NCBI GenBank assembly: GCA_028284445.1
Contig: JANQRS010000011.1
Coordinates: forward strand, 192,321-256,320
Direction of reading: 5' to 3'
Length of the DNA stretch: 64,000 nucleotides
DNA from: Calditrichia bacterium
GTDB lineage: Bacteria; Calditrichota; Calditrichia; RBG-13-44-9; J075
Part shown: positions 8,430 to 16,290 of the stretch, one piece after another
How positions within the stretch are numbered: the first letter of the stretch is position 1
How the letters are laid out: every line of letters starts with the position of its first letter
The notes under the pieces: model-generated
What the model was told of the DNA's origin: nothing
The model's input: only the letters and a program-made list of their open reading frames with translations
Databases searched by the model: none
Made by a program: the position numbers and the translations under genes

Positions 8430-8535
8430 TTATTCAGCGCAGGCGACGACTTCGACTTCAACCAACCCAATCCGGGTGTACCAGTCCTGCGACATAAACA
8501 GTCGTCATCGCCGGACGTATACCGTCAAGGTAACG
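8430..8535 (-). pseudogene. Remnant of a RidA/YjgF family gene (C-terminal ~35 codons, frameshifted)
   Basis: On the minus strand the segment reads R-Y-L-D-G-I-R-P-A-M-T-T-V-Y-V-A-G-L, then H-P-D-W, and after one extra base L-V-E-V-E-V-V-A-C-A-E and a stop. This is the conserved end of RidA (Rid/YjgF/UK114) enamine/imine deaminases, including the Arg of the active-site IRP motif. The extra G lies near 8468. The rest of the gene is missing; the bases to the right read on the plus strand as another open tail (ending H-I-R-L-F-K-stop at about 8634) that I cannot assign. The 249-bp gap therefore holds gene debris. Confidence 0.7.
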
Positions 8536-8645
8536 CTTGCGGACTTAAACAAGCGTATCTATGTCTTAGCGGCGAATCATGAAGAAGGACATCTTGACGA
8601 TGTCATTGAAGGTCATATTCGCCTCTTCAAGTAGGAGGGAATTAC

Positions 8646-8948
8646 ATGAAAATCAAGCTGTCAATTTTGACCACCTTTCTGTTTCTGCTTGCTGGCTGCT
8701 CCTCTTCGCTGGCGCCGGATGGTCCAACAATCATATTCCAATACAGCATCCCTCAGACGAGTGATGTTTTATTGTGTTTTGAGAATAGCTATGATACGCG
8801 CCTCGAAACTCTTGCAAATGAACGGCAGGCAGCTGGTAGCTACCGATATACAATAAGCGGGGAAGGGTTACAGGAGGGTGTATATTTCTTTGTGCTTCGG
8901 GTGAATGATGTAATCGTGCAACGAAGAAGCGTGGTGGTGATCTCATGA
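8646..8948 (+). CDS. Small lipoprotein with FlgD-like/type IX CTD-like Ig domain
   Basis: A 100-residue protein with a clear lipobox (F-L-L-A-G-C18). The entire mature part resembles the Ig-like fold found in FlgD and in type IX secretion C-terminal domains: E-T-L-A-N-E-R-Q-A-A-G-S-Y then E-G-V-Y-F-F-V-L-R-V-N-D and a closing basic strand (QRRSVVVIS). It lacks the cargo domain that normally precedes such a domain. The ribosome site TAGGAGGG is strong. The stop overlaps the next ATG, coupling it to a predicted barrel protein, so it may be an accessory lipoprotein of that barrel. Confidence 0.7.
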   Translation: MKIKLSILTTFLFLLAGCSSSLAPDGPTIIFQYSIPQTSDVLLCFENSYDTRLETLANERQAAGSYRYTISGEGLQEGVYFFVLRVNDVIVQRRSVVVIS

Positions 8949-9583
8949 AACGATGCATCTGGATTTATTTGTTCTTCCTTTGCCTGCTCAGCTCCAAAGG
9001 GCTGTCACAGACTCATGCTGGCGCATATGGTTCCTTTGGTGGATTCTTATACCATTCCGACAACGGACTATCCATAACCGAATTGGATAACTTTCTGCAT
9101 GACTACGGTGGCGGTGCATACTATCAGAAGCATTGGAAAAACACGCGGTCGCTGCGCCTCAATTTTGAATATGACAATAGTGGAAAATTAGTCGTTGGTT
9201 CATTGCGACAAACGGACGTTGACGGTAGTGTGTTAGGCGAGAATGCCATTGAACTGCGCCAACAGGTGATTGCCCTGGATGCTTCAACCATTATGCACTA
9301 TGGCGATCTGGCCGTTGGTGGTGGTGTTGCCATTGCAAACATCATTCGCACGATTAACACAATAGCTCTAAATGATCGTTTGAGCTCCCTTGCTTTGGGA
9401 CCGCTGGTTTACACGCAAGCGGCATTGCCGCTAAATGCTGAACGCTCAGTGCTAATTATCCCTAGTGCCAAGATGCGCTACCTGTTCTCTTTCTGGCATT
9501 TCGCGAGAGGACGCAAGGTAAGCGGCTTTTGGCAGCATTTTGTCACTGCGACTCTGCAGGTCAGTGTACAGGTCCAATTGTAA
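8945..9583 (+). CDS. Putative outer-membrane beta-barrel protein
   Basis: A 212-residue exported protein: signal peptide 1-21 (ending LSQ), then glycine- and aromatic-rich alternating strands (GGFLYHS, GGGAYYQKH, RLNFEYD) and a final strand ending in V-Q-V-Q-L, as in small outer-membrane barrels. The ATG overlaps the preceding lipoprotein stop (ATGA), which fixes the start and suggests the two proteins are made together. No family recognised. Confidence 0.68.
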   Translation: MKRCIWIYLFFLCLLSSKGLSQTHAGAYGSFGGFLYHSDNGLSITELDNFLHDYGGGAYYQKHWKNTRSLRLNFEYDNSGKLVVGSLRQTDVDGSVLGENAIELRQQVIALDASTIMHYGDLAVGGGVAIANIIRTINTIALNDRLSSLALGPLVYTQAALPLNAERSVLIIPSAKMRYLFSFWHFARGRKVSGFWQHFVTATLQVSVQVQL

Positions 9584-9595
9584 ACAAGGTTATCT

Positions 9596-10444
9596 ATGAA
9601 AATACCTATGAAAAATGGTGGCCGGATCGCATTGACCCACTTCGAAGCAGCTGAATCCAAACACCTGCCTGTCATTGTGGCACATGGGACGATTTCCAAC
9701 GGCGAAACGATTTTGGGGTTAGCCACACATCTGATGGAAAACGGTTTTAACACCTGGTTACTCGAGTGGGGTGGGCATGGTAACAGCGAAGCAGCCTTTC
9801 GCAACCAGGATTTTGAGTATCCGGCTTTTAATGATTTCCCCGCTGCTATTGAAACCGTTTTGAGGCAAACAGGTGCCGAGCGATGTTACTGGGTTTCGCA
9901 TAGCGGTGGAGGCCATTTACCATTGATGTATTTCAGCCGTCATCCTCAGGAACAAACGAGTATGGCTGCTATGGCTGCGCTGGGACTGCAATCAACGGAT
10001 GCGGCACTGACAAGCAGCCGTAAGTGGCAAATACGGGCAATGATGGCAGTGACGCGTCTGCTTGGATACACACCAGCCTTTATACTGCCGGTAGGCAACG
10101 AGGGTGAGCCGACCCAATTGCTGGTTCAATGGGGGCATTGGTGCATCGATGAACGCTGGTATGGCAAAGATGGATACGACTACATGGCGGGTATTGGGCA
10201 AATCCATTTCCCCTTTCTGGCTTGCGTTGGCGGTAACGATATCATTGCTCCTGAGTCAGGCTGCCGGAAAATCTTTAATGCTATCGGCAGCAAAGAGAAG
10301 TCTTGGCTGCTCTTTTCGGAAGAAAACGGCTACAGCAAAAGCTTTACACATGGTCAATTGGTTCGTGGTACTGCCGCAAAGGCGGAAATTTTTCCGCAGA
10401 TTGTTGCATGGCTAGAACAAATGGCCCAAAACCGGAAACACTGA
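9596..10444 (+). CDS. Alpha/beta hydrolase
   Basis: A 282-residue cytosolic alpha/beta-hydrolase. The oxyanion-side motif V-A-H-G-T is at 28-32, the nucleophile elbow reads S-H-S-G-G with catalytic S103, the acid lies in GGNDIIAP near 224, and the base in S-F-T-H-G-Q near 260. The lid region (about 130-190) is methionine- and aromatic-rich, which fits a hydrophobic ester or lipid substrate, but no specific reaction can be given. ATG 9596 and ATG 9605 are both possible starts. The CPBP protease gene starts ten bases after its stop. Confidence 0.85.
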   Translation: MKIPMKNGGRIALTHFEAAESKHLPVIVAHGTISNGETILGLATHLMENGFNTWLLEWGGHGNSEAAFRNQDFEYPAFNDFPAAIETVLRQTGAERCYWVSHSGGGHLPLMYFSRHPQEQTSMAAMAALGLQSTDAALTSSRKWQIRAMMAVTRLLGYTPAFILPVGNEGEPTQLLVQWGHWCIDERWYGKDGYDYMAGIGQIHFPFLACVGGNDIIAPESGCRKIFNAIGSKEKSWLLFSEENGYSKSFTHGQLVRGTAAKAEIFPQIVAWLEQMAQNRKH

Positions 10445-10453
10445 TACCACCAT

Positions 10454-11179
10454 ATGTTACAAAAGGCGACGATGCCCTCCGGCAAATTTTATGATCTGGG
10501 ACTGACGCTTGTATTGATTGTGCTTGTCGCAGAACTGGCTGGCTCTCTGGCAAACTACTCATATCCATTTTTGTTACCTGATTGGGTAGGTGAAACATAC
10601 GTGTGGATCAGCCTGCATCACCTATTTCAGCTGTGTTTGACGATAGTGGTCATGAAAATATTGCGGTCCGGAAAACTTGCGACTTGGGGCTTCAACCTGA
10701 ACCGCCCGAGAGTTAGCCTTCAATGGATCTTGTGGTTCTTGTTGGTTTTTGGAAGCCTTGAGATCATCCGCTTGATGAGCGCATATAGTAGCGTAGTTCG
10801 GGACCCCATCACAACCAGCAATATGATTGGCAATCAAATCTTTCAATATTGTTTGAGTGGATTCGGCGAAGAGCCATTGTTTCGGGGCTTTGTTATGTCA
10901 TTTCTGACTGCAAGCTGGTCGAGAATCTACCGCGTCGGTAACATCGAAATTCCGGAAACAATAATAATAGCAACAACGATTTTTATGCTGGCTCATATTT
11001 CCATAGATTGGCAGACGTTATCCATTGCCGCTTTTGATATTGAGCAGCAAATAAAAGCCCTGCAACTGGGCGTTGTGTATGGCCTGGCATTCCACTATAC
11101 TGGCAGTCTCCTGGCCCCAATTGTCATGCACGGGCTGTCAAATGGACTACAACTAACTATCACCTACTATTTTCTTTAG
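10454..11179 (+). CDS. CPBP family intramembrane glutamic endopeptidase
   Basis: A 241-residue polytopic membrane protein with about six hydrophobic segments. The CPBP (CaaX protease and bacteriocin-processing) motif 1 is present as E139-E140-P-L-F-R144, motif 2 as the His in F-M-L-A-H181, and motif 3 as the MHGLSNG segment near the C-terminus. Family members cleave prenylated proteins, anti-sigma factors or bacteriocin-type peptides within or near the membrane; the substrate here is unknown. It follows the hydrolase gene closely and precedes a small gene by five bases, suggesting one transcript. Confidence 0.87.
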   Translation: MLQKATMPSGKFYDLGLTLVLIVLVAELAGSLANYSYPFLLPDWVGETYVWISLHHLFQLCLTIVVMKILRSGKLATWGFNLNRPRVSLQWILWFLLVFGSLEIIRLMSAYSSVVRDPITTSNMIGNQIFQYCLSGFGEEPLFRGFVMSFLTASWSRIYRVGNIEIPETIIIATTIFMLAHISIDWQTLSIAAFDIEQQIKALQLGVVYGLAFHYTGSLLAPIVMHGLSNGLQLTITYYFL

Positions 11180-11184
11180 AGACT

Positions 11185-11472
11185 ATGCCAGATTTCAAAT
11201 GCCTTGAGCCTGGCGACAAGATCCGCTTAATTTCAATTCTGGTGTCCGATTTCGCTATTCGCGAGCGGGAAATCAAGGCTGGTTTGCCGGATGCCGGCTG
11301 GACAGTGAACTGTATGGAGCGTATGATTGCACAGCGGGCTGTCCTGACAATTACGCACATCGATGAATACGGTGAGCCATGGGCAAAGTGCATCATTATG
11401 GGAGCCAGCGAACCAGAAGAGCACAGCTTGCGAATTGCGGACAATGAAACCTGGGAATATATGGAAGAATAG
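11185..11472 (+). CDS. Small conserved-looking protein of unknown function
   Basis: A 95-residue cytosolic protein, five bases after the CPBP protease gene and one base before the phosphoesterase start. The sequence is well mixed (E-P-G-D-K-I-R-L-I-S strand, a D-A-G-W-T-V-N helix, and a predicted strand pair R-A-V-L-T-I-T-H-I-D...W-A-K-C-I-I-M), so it looks like a real folded small domain. I do not recognise it. Its tight placement argues for expression with both neighbours. Confidence 0.62.
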   Translation: MPDFKCLEPGDKIRLISILVSDFAIREREIKAGLPDAGWTVNCMERMIAQRAVLTITHIDEYGEPWAKCIIMGASEPEEHSLRIADNETWEYMEE

Positions 11473-11473
11473 A

Positions 11474-12091
11474 ATGCGCATTGTCATCATTAGTGACACA
11501 CATATGGAACATGAACAATTAGGGCAGATGAGCGGCGACGTTCTGATCCACTGTGGCGATTTTTGCAATGGTTTCCGCCGCGACCCGCAGGATCTTCCGG
11601 ATGTGGATGCCTGGTTTGGGCAGCAGAACTTTGCGCAGATTCTCTGTGTTGGTGGCAATCATGATCTCGTTGCACAAAAGAAGGTGCAATGGGGTGAACC
11701 GGTTTTTCAAAATGCTGTTTACCTGCAAGATGCCGCTTGCCAATATCGCGGTATTAACTTTTATGGCACACCATGGGTCCCGAACCTGCCGGGTTGGGGA
11801 TATCATCTTGAAAATGAGGAACTGCTTGCAAAATGGGCGCTGATCCCGGACGATACGCATATTCTTATTACACATACGCCGCCACGAGGTATACTGGACA
11901 TGCCTTATGGCGGACAACCGAGTGGCTGCCCGCATTTGCGCAAACGGATCAATCAAATTGCGCCACCCATTCACTGCTTCGGGCATATTCACAATGAGTA
12001 TGGGGTGATAGGGGATGGGCGAACCAAATTTATCAATGCCGCGCTAATGGAAGCCGGAACACTGCGAACCCCGATCGTAGTGGATTTGTAA
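11474..12091 (+). CDS. Calcineurin-like metallophosphoesterase
   Basis: A 205-residue phosphoesterase with every metal-binding block in order: D-T-H (residues 8-10), G-D-F-C, G-G-N-H-D, T-H-T-P-P-R and G-H-I-H. This matches the small bacterial/animal MPPED-type class, which binds two metals and hydrolyses phosphodiesters; the substrate is unknown. ATG 11474 lies just before the first beta strand (MRIVIISDTH), so upstream in-frame sequence is rejected as the start. No signal peptide, so cytosolic. Confidence 0.9.
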   Translation: MRIVIISDTHMEHEQLGQMSGDVLIHCGDFCNGFRRDPQDLPDVDAWFGQQNFAQILCVGGNHDLVAQKKVQWGEPVFQNAVYLQDAACQYRGINFYGTPWVPNLPGWGYHLENEELLAKWALIPDDTHILITHTPPRGILDMPYGGQPSGCPHLRKRINQIAPPIHCFGHIHNEYGVIGDGRTKFINAALMEAGTLRTPIVVDL

Positions 12092-12119
12092 TTCCCGATA
12101 CCCTCATATAGGAAAATTT

Positions 12120-12509
12120 ATGCGACAAAGAGCCATCACCGTACTATTGTTTCTCGTTGGGATAATCAATTTATATCCGGTCATCGGCATTATGTCGCCC
12201 GAACAGTTCGCCGGTTTATATGGTCTGGATTTTAGCGAGGACAATCTGCAGGTGTTGATGCGTCATCGTGCACTGATGTTCGGTTTGCTCGGCGGGTTCA
12301 TCATCTATGCTGCATTTCGTCCAGCTTATAGGCAGTTGGCATTCATTGCCGGCTTTGTGAGCATGCTTGGATTTATTGTGTTTGCGGTTTTGGTTGATTC
12401 ATACAACACGCAAATTGCTGGGATTGTAAGAGCTGACATCATTGCTCTGATTCTACTGTTGATCGCAAGCGTTCTCTACATTAATGAACTGAAAAACGGG
12501 CAAGCATGA
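12120..12509 (+). CDS. Four-helix integral membrane protein
   Basis: A 129-residue protein made almost entirely of four hydrophobic helices (about 5-25, 50-65, 70-92 and 100-122), with a conserved-looking M-S-P-E-Q-F-A-G-L-Y-G-L loop after helix 1. Proteins of this plan are common in bacteria and carry no known function. The end overlaps the following ATG by four bases. Confidence 0.7.
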   Translation: MRQRAITVLLFLVGIINLYPVIGIMSPEQFAGLYGLDFSEDNLQVLMRHRALMFGLLGGFIIYAAFRPAYRQLAFIAGFVSMLGFIVFAVLVDSYNTQIAGIVRADIIALILLLIASVLYINELKNGQA

Positions 12510-13252
12510 TGAGAGTAGCCATGTGGCAAAAGGCGGTTGCGCGAGCCCAGATTCGGCTGATCAGCCTCGGCGGAACAGTGGTAACCAGCCCACTCCTTCT
12601 CTGGCTCTTCACAAAACAGGACAGTTTTTATATCACACTGGGATTATTTGCTGCTCTAATCTTTATTTGTAGCATTTTGCTTTTGAGTCACAACCTTGTT
12701 GCAATTCAGCTTTCCATAATTGGGGCCTCATGCTTGCTGGTCTTAGGTGGCTTCTGGTGGCTCGCTGCCCCATTCATTTGGGAGGACGGTGGTTTCGCTC
12801 TTATGACGAGTGGTGCCGGTGCATTCATTCTATATGTATTCTTCAAACCAGCTACATGCCAATTCCTTGAAGCCAGCTGGAAGGTCGATGACATCTTGAG
12901 CAATCTTCATGCAAGGCTTCATAGACGCATCAGAGAACGATTGACAGGAATTTCACTACTCACCCGTCGCTTCTCGGTTTTCTGGCAACGGCAGCTTGTT
13001 GGCGAATATACTCGCAGGCAGCGTTACTTCGATTTCGTTTCCGGTGTACTCGCTATGCCCATATTCGTGAAAATATTTGAGAGTACGTTGAAGGATATGG
13101 ATCCCTATCTAAATATGCTTCCCGGAGCCAAATTTTGTCGCTTTTTTTTGCCGGTCACACCGCCTTATACCTGGTTGCCAGAAACTACCTTACTGCGACT
13201 GGGGCAGTCTTCAGCGGCGTGTTTATCGCTGCATTTTTCTTCTACATGGTGA
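12506..13252 (+). CDS. N-terminal frame of a frameshifted membrane/ankyrin protein
   Basis: Starts at an ATG overlapping the previous stop (ATGA). Residues 1-210 hold several hydrophobic helices (18-38, 42-60, 66-88, 93-112) and a basic loop (LHARLHRRIRERL), and read as good protein up to about base 13140. After a run of eight T at 13142-13149 the frame becomes implausible, while the frame shifted by -1 continues with a membrane segment and ankyrin repeats to 14442. The natural product is therefore probably one chain of about 645 residues, interrupted by a one-base indel or by slippage on the T run. Confidence 0.6.
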   Translation: MMRVAMWQKAVARAQIRLISLGGTVVTSPLLLWLFTKQDSFYITLGLFAALIFICSILLLSHNLVAIQLSIIGASCLLVLGGFWWLAAPFIWEDGGFALMTSGAGAFILYVFFKPATCQFLEASWKVDDILSNLHARLHRRIRERLTGISLLTRRFSVFWQRQLVGEYTRRQRYFDFVSGVLAMPIFVKIFESTLKDMDPYLNMLPGAKFCRFFLPVTPPYTWLPETTLLRLGQSSAACLSLHFSSTW

Positions 13253-14442
13253 CTGCGCCATGGACCTTGACTCAGGCAGTCATTAGTCTTGGGTATGGGT
13301 ATTATTTGACGAGAGACTATTTGTTTTTCGGCGGTGTTCTTAGTTTGTTTCTCTCCCCGATGTTTAGTCTGCTTCCTTCGCTGGCTCTCTTCACTGCTTA
13401 CCGGCTCTATATACGCTGCAGCACAGAGCTGCCCAGGTCCAGCCGCCCTTATAACGGATTGCTTTCGCAAACCGGGTTTCTAATTGCGATGGTTGCATTT
13501 GTCTTTATGTGGCAACCTGTTGAAGAAATAGTGCCGACCACAATTAATTCCAGCGAGACAACCTACCTTAATCGTCAATTGATTTATGCAGCGCTGGTAG
13601 GTAAGAACGATAGGTGCGACAGCCTATTGGCGCGTGGCGCTGATCCGAATAGCGCGTTCGAACTTAGAGGAAGCCGCATCCGGATACGACAATTCCAGAC
13701 GCCATTGTTAGGGGCCATTCAAAGTGGCAATGCGCCGCTCATTAAGAGACTCGTTGAGGCAGGAGCAGATACGGAAGAAGCTTGCGGACCATTTGACTAT
13801 CGGGATCGTCCATTGTTGATTGCCGCTGGAATGGGGAATGTTGCTGCTGTCGAAACGCTCGTGGAATATGGGGCTGCTGTTGACGCAAGAAGTCGCGGAG
13901 AGGAAACTGCTTTAATGGCGGCTGCCAGAAGTCGCCAGTTACAAACCGTAGAGGCGCTAATCTCTCAAGGCGCCTCGCTAAACCTTGTGGACAACCTTGG
14001 CAGAACGGCATTGGCACTTGCTCAGCAGACAGACCCGGACAAACATTGGTATACCCACGGAGACGCCGCTCAACGACTATTTTTGATGAGCGCTCGGATT
14101 GAGTTGCTGGATACGACATACTGGAGGCTGCCACCTTACCGGCTGGATAAAGAGAAAATGGCCGAACGCGATGCAGAAATAGAAGCATTGCGGCGTGCTG
14201 AAAGTGCACTGTGGGATTCGATCTTTCCAATGCCCCTGTTTCCGCCGTCGCTTTTCTCTCCAAATCATGGCCTGGCAAGAGCACCGGGCTCGGATCCTGA
14301 AAAATCAAACAACAAAGTAACACGGTTGCTTCAGCACCATGGTGGCATGGAGGATGGTAACAGAACTTTTTGGCAAGCGGTGCGTACCACCATTTTCGGG
14401 GGCACGATAGAATTTAATCCACTGCAGCATATTTGCTATTGA
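13135..14442 (+). CDS. C-terminal frame: membrane segments plus ankyrin repeats
   Basis: Continues the preceding gene in the -1 frame. Three or four hydrophobic segments occupy the first 130 residues. About four ankyrin repeats follow (near residues 145-290), with the usual landmarks: L-L-A-R-G-A-D-P-N, T-P-L-L-G-A-I-Q-S-G-N, L-V-E-Y-G-A-A-V-D-A-R, E-T-A-L-M-A-A-A and L-I-S-Q-G-A-S-L-N. A charged C-terminal region completes it. There is no independent ribosome site at the nominal TTG start, supporting the idea that this is the second half of one gene. Ankyrin arrays bind proteins; the partner is unknown. Confidence 0.7.
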   Translation: MSLFFAGHTALYLVARNYLTATGAVFSGVFIAAFFFYMVTAPWTLTQAVISLGYGYYLTRDYLFFGGVLSLFLSPMFSLLPSLALFTAYRLYIRCSTELPRSSRPYNGLLSQTGFLIAMVAFVFMWQPVEEIVPTTINSSETTYLNRQLIYAALVGKNDRCDSLLARGADPNSAFELRGSRIRIRQFQTPLLGAIQSGNAPLIKRLVEAGADTEEACGPFDYRDRPLLIAAGMGNVAAVETLVEYGAAVDARSRGEETALMAAARSRQLQTVEALISQGASLNLVDNLGRTALALAQQTDPDKHWYTHGDAAQRLFLMSARIELLDTTYWRLPPYRLDKEKMAERDAEIEALRRAESALWDSIFPMPLFPPSLFSPNHGLARAPGSDPEKSNNKVTRLLQHHGGMEDGNRTFWQAVRTTIFGGTIEFNPLQHICY

Positions 14443-14479
14443 CACAAATAGATGCCTTCGATATTGGTTTTTGGCGCCG

Positions 14480-14525
14480 GACATCCCCCTTTATCCCCCT
14501 TCGAAAGGGGATAAAGGGGGATGTC
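14480..14525. repeat. 46-bp perfect palindromic repeat
   Basis: Two 19-bp arms (14480-14498 and 14507-14525) are exact reverse complements around an 8-base centre; the arm is GACATCCCCCTTTATCCCC. A degraded second copy lies at 53827-53871. The element is intergenic. It could form a strong hairpin in RNA of either strand and may act as a terminator, but it has the look of a short dispersed repeat. The rest of the 269-bp gap (14443-14711) contains nothing else I can support. Confidence 0.85.
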
Positions 14526-14711
14526 TACACTGCCCTTCAATAATTGCGAATATCACAAAATCTTTTCAAAAAATAGTTCCGGGCCGGTAATATATTACGC
14601 AGTTGACAAACTGCCTGGTTTGTCTTTCGCTTACAACAACCTAATCGAAAGCAGGTCGATTGATGTGGCCCGGAAAAAAGCAACCGGGTTGCCCCATAGA
14701 TATGAGGTGGA

Positions 14712-15278
14712 ATGCATATGACAAAGACCAACAAAATCGTTCTTTCTCAACCGAGGGGTTTTTTCGGAAATGCCGAACAGCGGGTTTCGCTAATTGCCGG
14801 GAGTATCTTTCTGGTGCTCCCGCTCTATATTGGCTGGGCGGCACCGGCTGATATATCCTGGCTGGAGTTTCTTGAAAACATGTCAGTCTTGATACTTCCG
14901 GGCCTGACCTTGCTCGGCTATGGTTTGCTTTACGGGAAAGCGAATCCCAGGCTGTTTTTTGATTTTCAGGCAGACCGCATTCGCGCGAAATACAGCAAAG
15001 AGATCATCAATCCCGCGCCGCGTAATCCCATCAGCCTTATCAGCCGGATCTACAAGAGCAAACATGTTGAGGAATTAGACTTGGCCATCGAAGATATACG
15101 AGTGCTGGAAATTCGACGGACTAGTATATATCTTAGAACAGCTGCCGGAAACGAGATGCATATCCCTTTGGGTGGGCTTGCATATCAGCAGGTAAAAAAC
15201 GTAAAAGCCGGCTTTGCAAAAATCAAGACGGTTGTTGGAGGCCCGGATGATGATACGTTACGCCAGATCACACAATAA
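14712..15278 (+). CDS. Membrane-anchored protein with C-terminal PH-like region
   Basis: A 188-residue protein. Two adjacent hydrophobic helices (about 26-45 and 58-77) are followed by a soluble domain of about 110 residues with strands such as R-L-F-F-D-F-Q-A-D-R-I-R-A-K and a paired I-R-V-L-E-I-R-R-T-S-I-Y-L-R-T, which looks like a bacterial PH-type domain. The ribosome site GAGGTGG precedes ATG 14712 (ATG 14718 is also possible). It overlaps the next gene by about 30 bases. No specific function. Confidence 0.65.
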   Translation: MHMTKTNKIVLSQPRGFFGNAEQRVSLIAGSIFLVLPLYIGWAAPADISWLEFLENMSVLILPGLTLLGYGLLYGKANPRLFFDFQADRIRAKYSKEIINPAPRNPISLISRIYKSKHVEELDLAIEDIRVLEIRRTSIYLRTAAGNEMHIPLGGLAYQQVKNVKAGFAKIKTVVGGPDDDTLRQITQ

Positions 15279-16230
15279 ACAGACGGCAGACATTTGGACA
15301 ATGTTCTTCCTCATGCTGTTTCCTTTGTCCTCCTTGCTGGGGCAAGCCATCGAGTGTGATAAGGACGCACCGATGTCTCGCGGCGCCAGTTGGTCGCCGG
15401 ATGGACGATATATAGTCTTTGATTCCAATCGCGATCGCAAGCAGGAAATTTACATCATGAAGGCCGACGGGAGCGACGTCAAGCGATTGACCTTTACCGA
15501 CAAGAAAAACTACTTGCCAACAATTTCACCGAATGGCAAACAAATTCTGTTTATGAGCTATTCCGACACTCTTCAGGCTGTCTACACAATGAATATCGAT
15601 GGCAGCGATTTGAGGAGGATTACAGACACTCGACACAAATACGGAGATCCGGCCTGGTCACCGGATGGAAAACGCATCGTTGTGCATTCCAATCGTGATA
15701 GCGAAGCAGAAGAAATCTATACTTTGAAACCAGATGGGGCTGACCTAAAGCGATTGACCAACAACGAGGCGGTTGATTTCGTGCCGCGATGGTCTCCTGA
15801 CGGCAAATGGATTGCCTTCAATTCGCTGAGAGATGGCAATCGTGAAATCTACATCATGCGGCCGGATGGCTCCGAGCAAACCAACATCACAAAAGATCCC
15901 TTATCAAACATGGTTCATAACTGGTCGCCTGATAGCAAGTATATCATTTTTTATGCATTTGCCATCAAGAGTTCGCAGCTTGCCAACAAGGGCGTGGAAA
16001 AATCTCTGCGAATGCCCCTTGTCCGTCAAACTGCAGAGTTGTATGTTGTTGACATTGAAACAGGGCAACGTATTCAACTGACGCATGATTTTTATTGGGA
16101 TCAAAGCCCTGTCTTTTCGCCTGACGGAAAGAAGATTCTATTTGAATCGTGCCGCAGTGGAAATCGGGAAACTTATGTTATGAACCGTGACGGTTCTGGT
16201 ATCACCCGATTGACGTTCAGCGATAACTAA
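15247..16230 (+). CDS. TolB-like exported beta-propeller (PD40 repeats)
   Basis: A 327-residue protein: basic N-terminus, a hydrophobic export segment (residues about 19-32, ending LLGQ), then five or six PD40/WD40-like repeats each carrying S-P-D-G-K or W-S-P-D-G and the following N-R-D-x-x-x-E-I-Y (positions near 45, 90, 140, 185, 230, 300). This is the TolB C-terminal propeller without TolB's N-terminal domain. Such proteins bind other envelope proteins or act in surface polysaccharide systems. Start 15247 has TTGGAGG at the right distance and lies inside the previous gene. A second propeller of this type is at 38948-39997. Confidence 0.85.
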   Translation: MMIRYARSHNKQTADIWTMFFLMLFPLSSLLGQAIECDKDAPMSRGASWSPDGRYIVFDSNRDRKQEIYIMKADGSDVKRLTFTDKKNYLPTISPNGKQILFMSYSDTLQAVYTMNIDGSDLRRITDTRHKYGDPAWSPDGKRIVVHSNRDSEAEEIYTLKPDGADLKRLTNNEAVDFVPRWSPDGKWIAFNSLRDGNREIYIMRPDGSEQTNITKDPLSNMVHNWSPDSKYIIFYAFAIKSSQLANKGVEKSLRMPLVRQTAELYVVDIETGQRIQLTHDFYWDQSPVFSPDGKKILFESCRSGNRETYVMNRDGSGITRLTFSDN

Positions 16231-16290
16231 CGGCCATACCAAACGCTCTAAGCGCGAACGCTGAAAACCATCAAAATTTTTCGTGACATT

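Noticed and set aside
13742..14323. 193-codon antisense frame over the ankyrin region
   Set aside because: Opposite strand of ankyrin repeats, proline/arginine-rich low-quality composition, no start signal.
14521..14721. 66-codon plus-strand frame after the palindrome
   Set aside because: It starts inside the palindromic repeat and overlaps the next gene, without a ribosome site; treated as non-coding.
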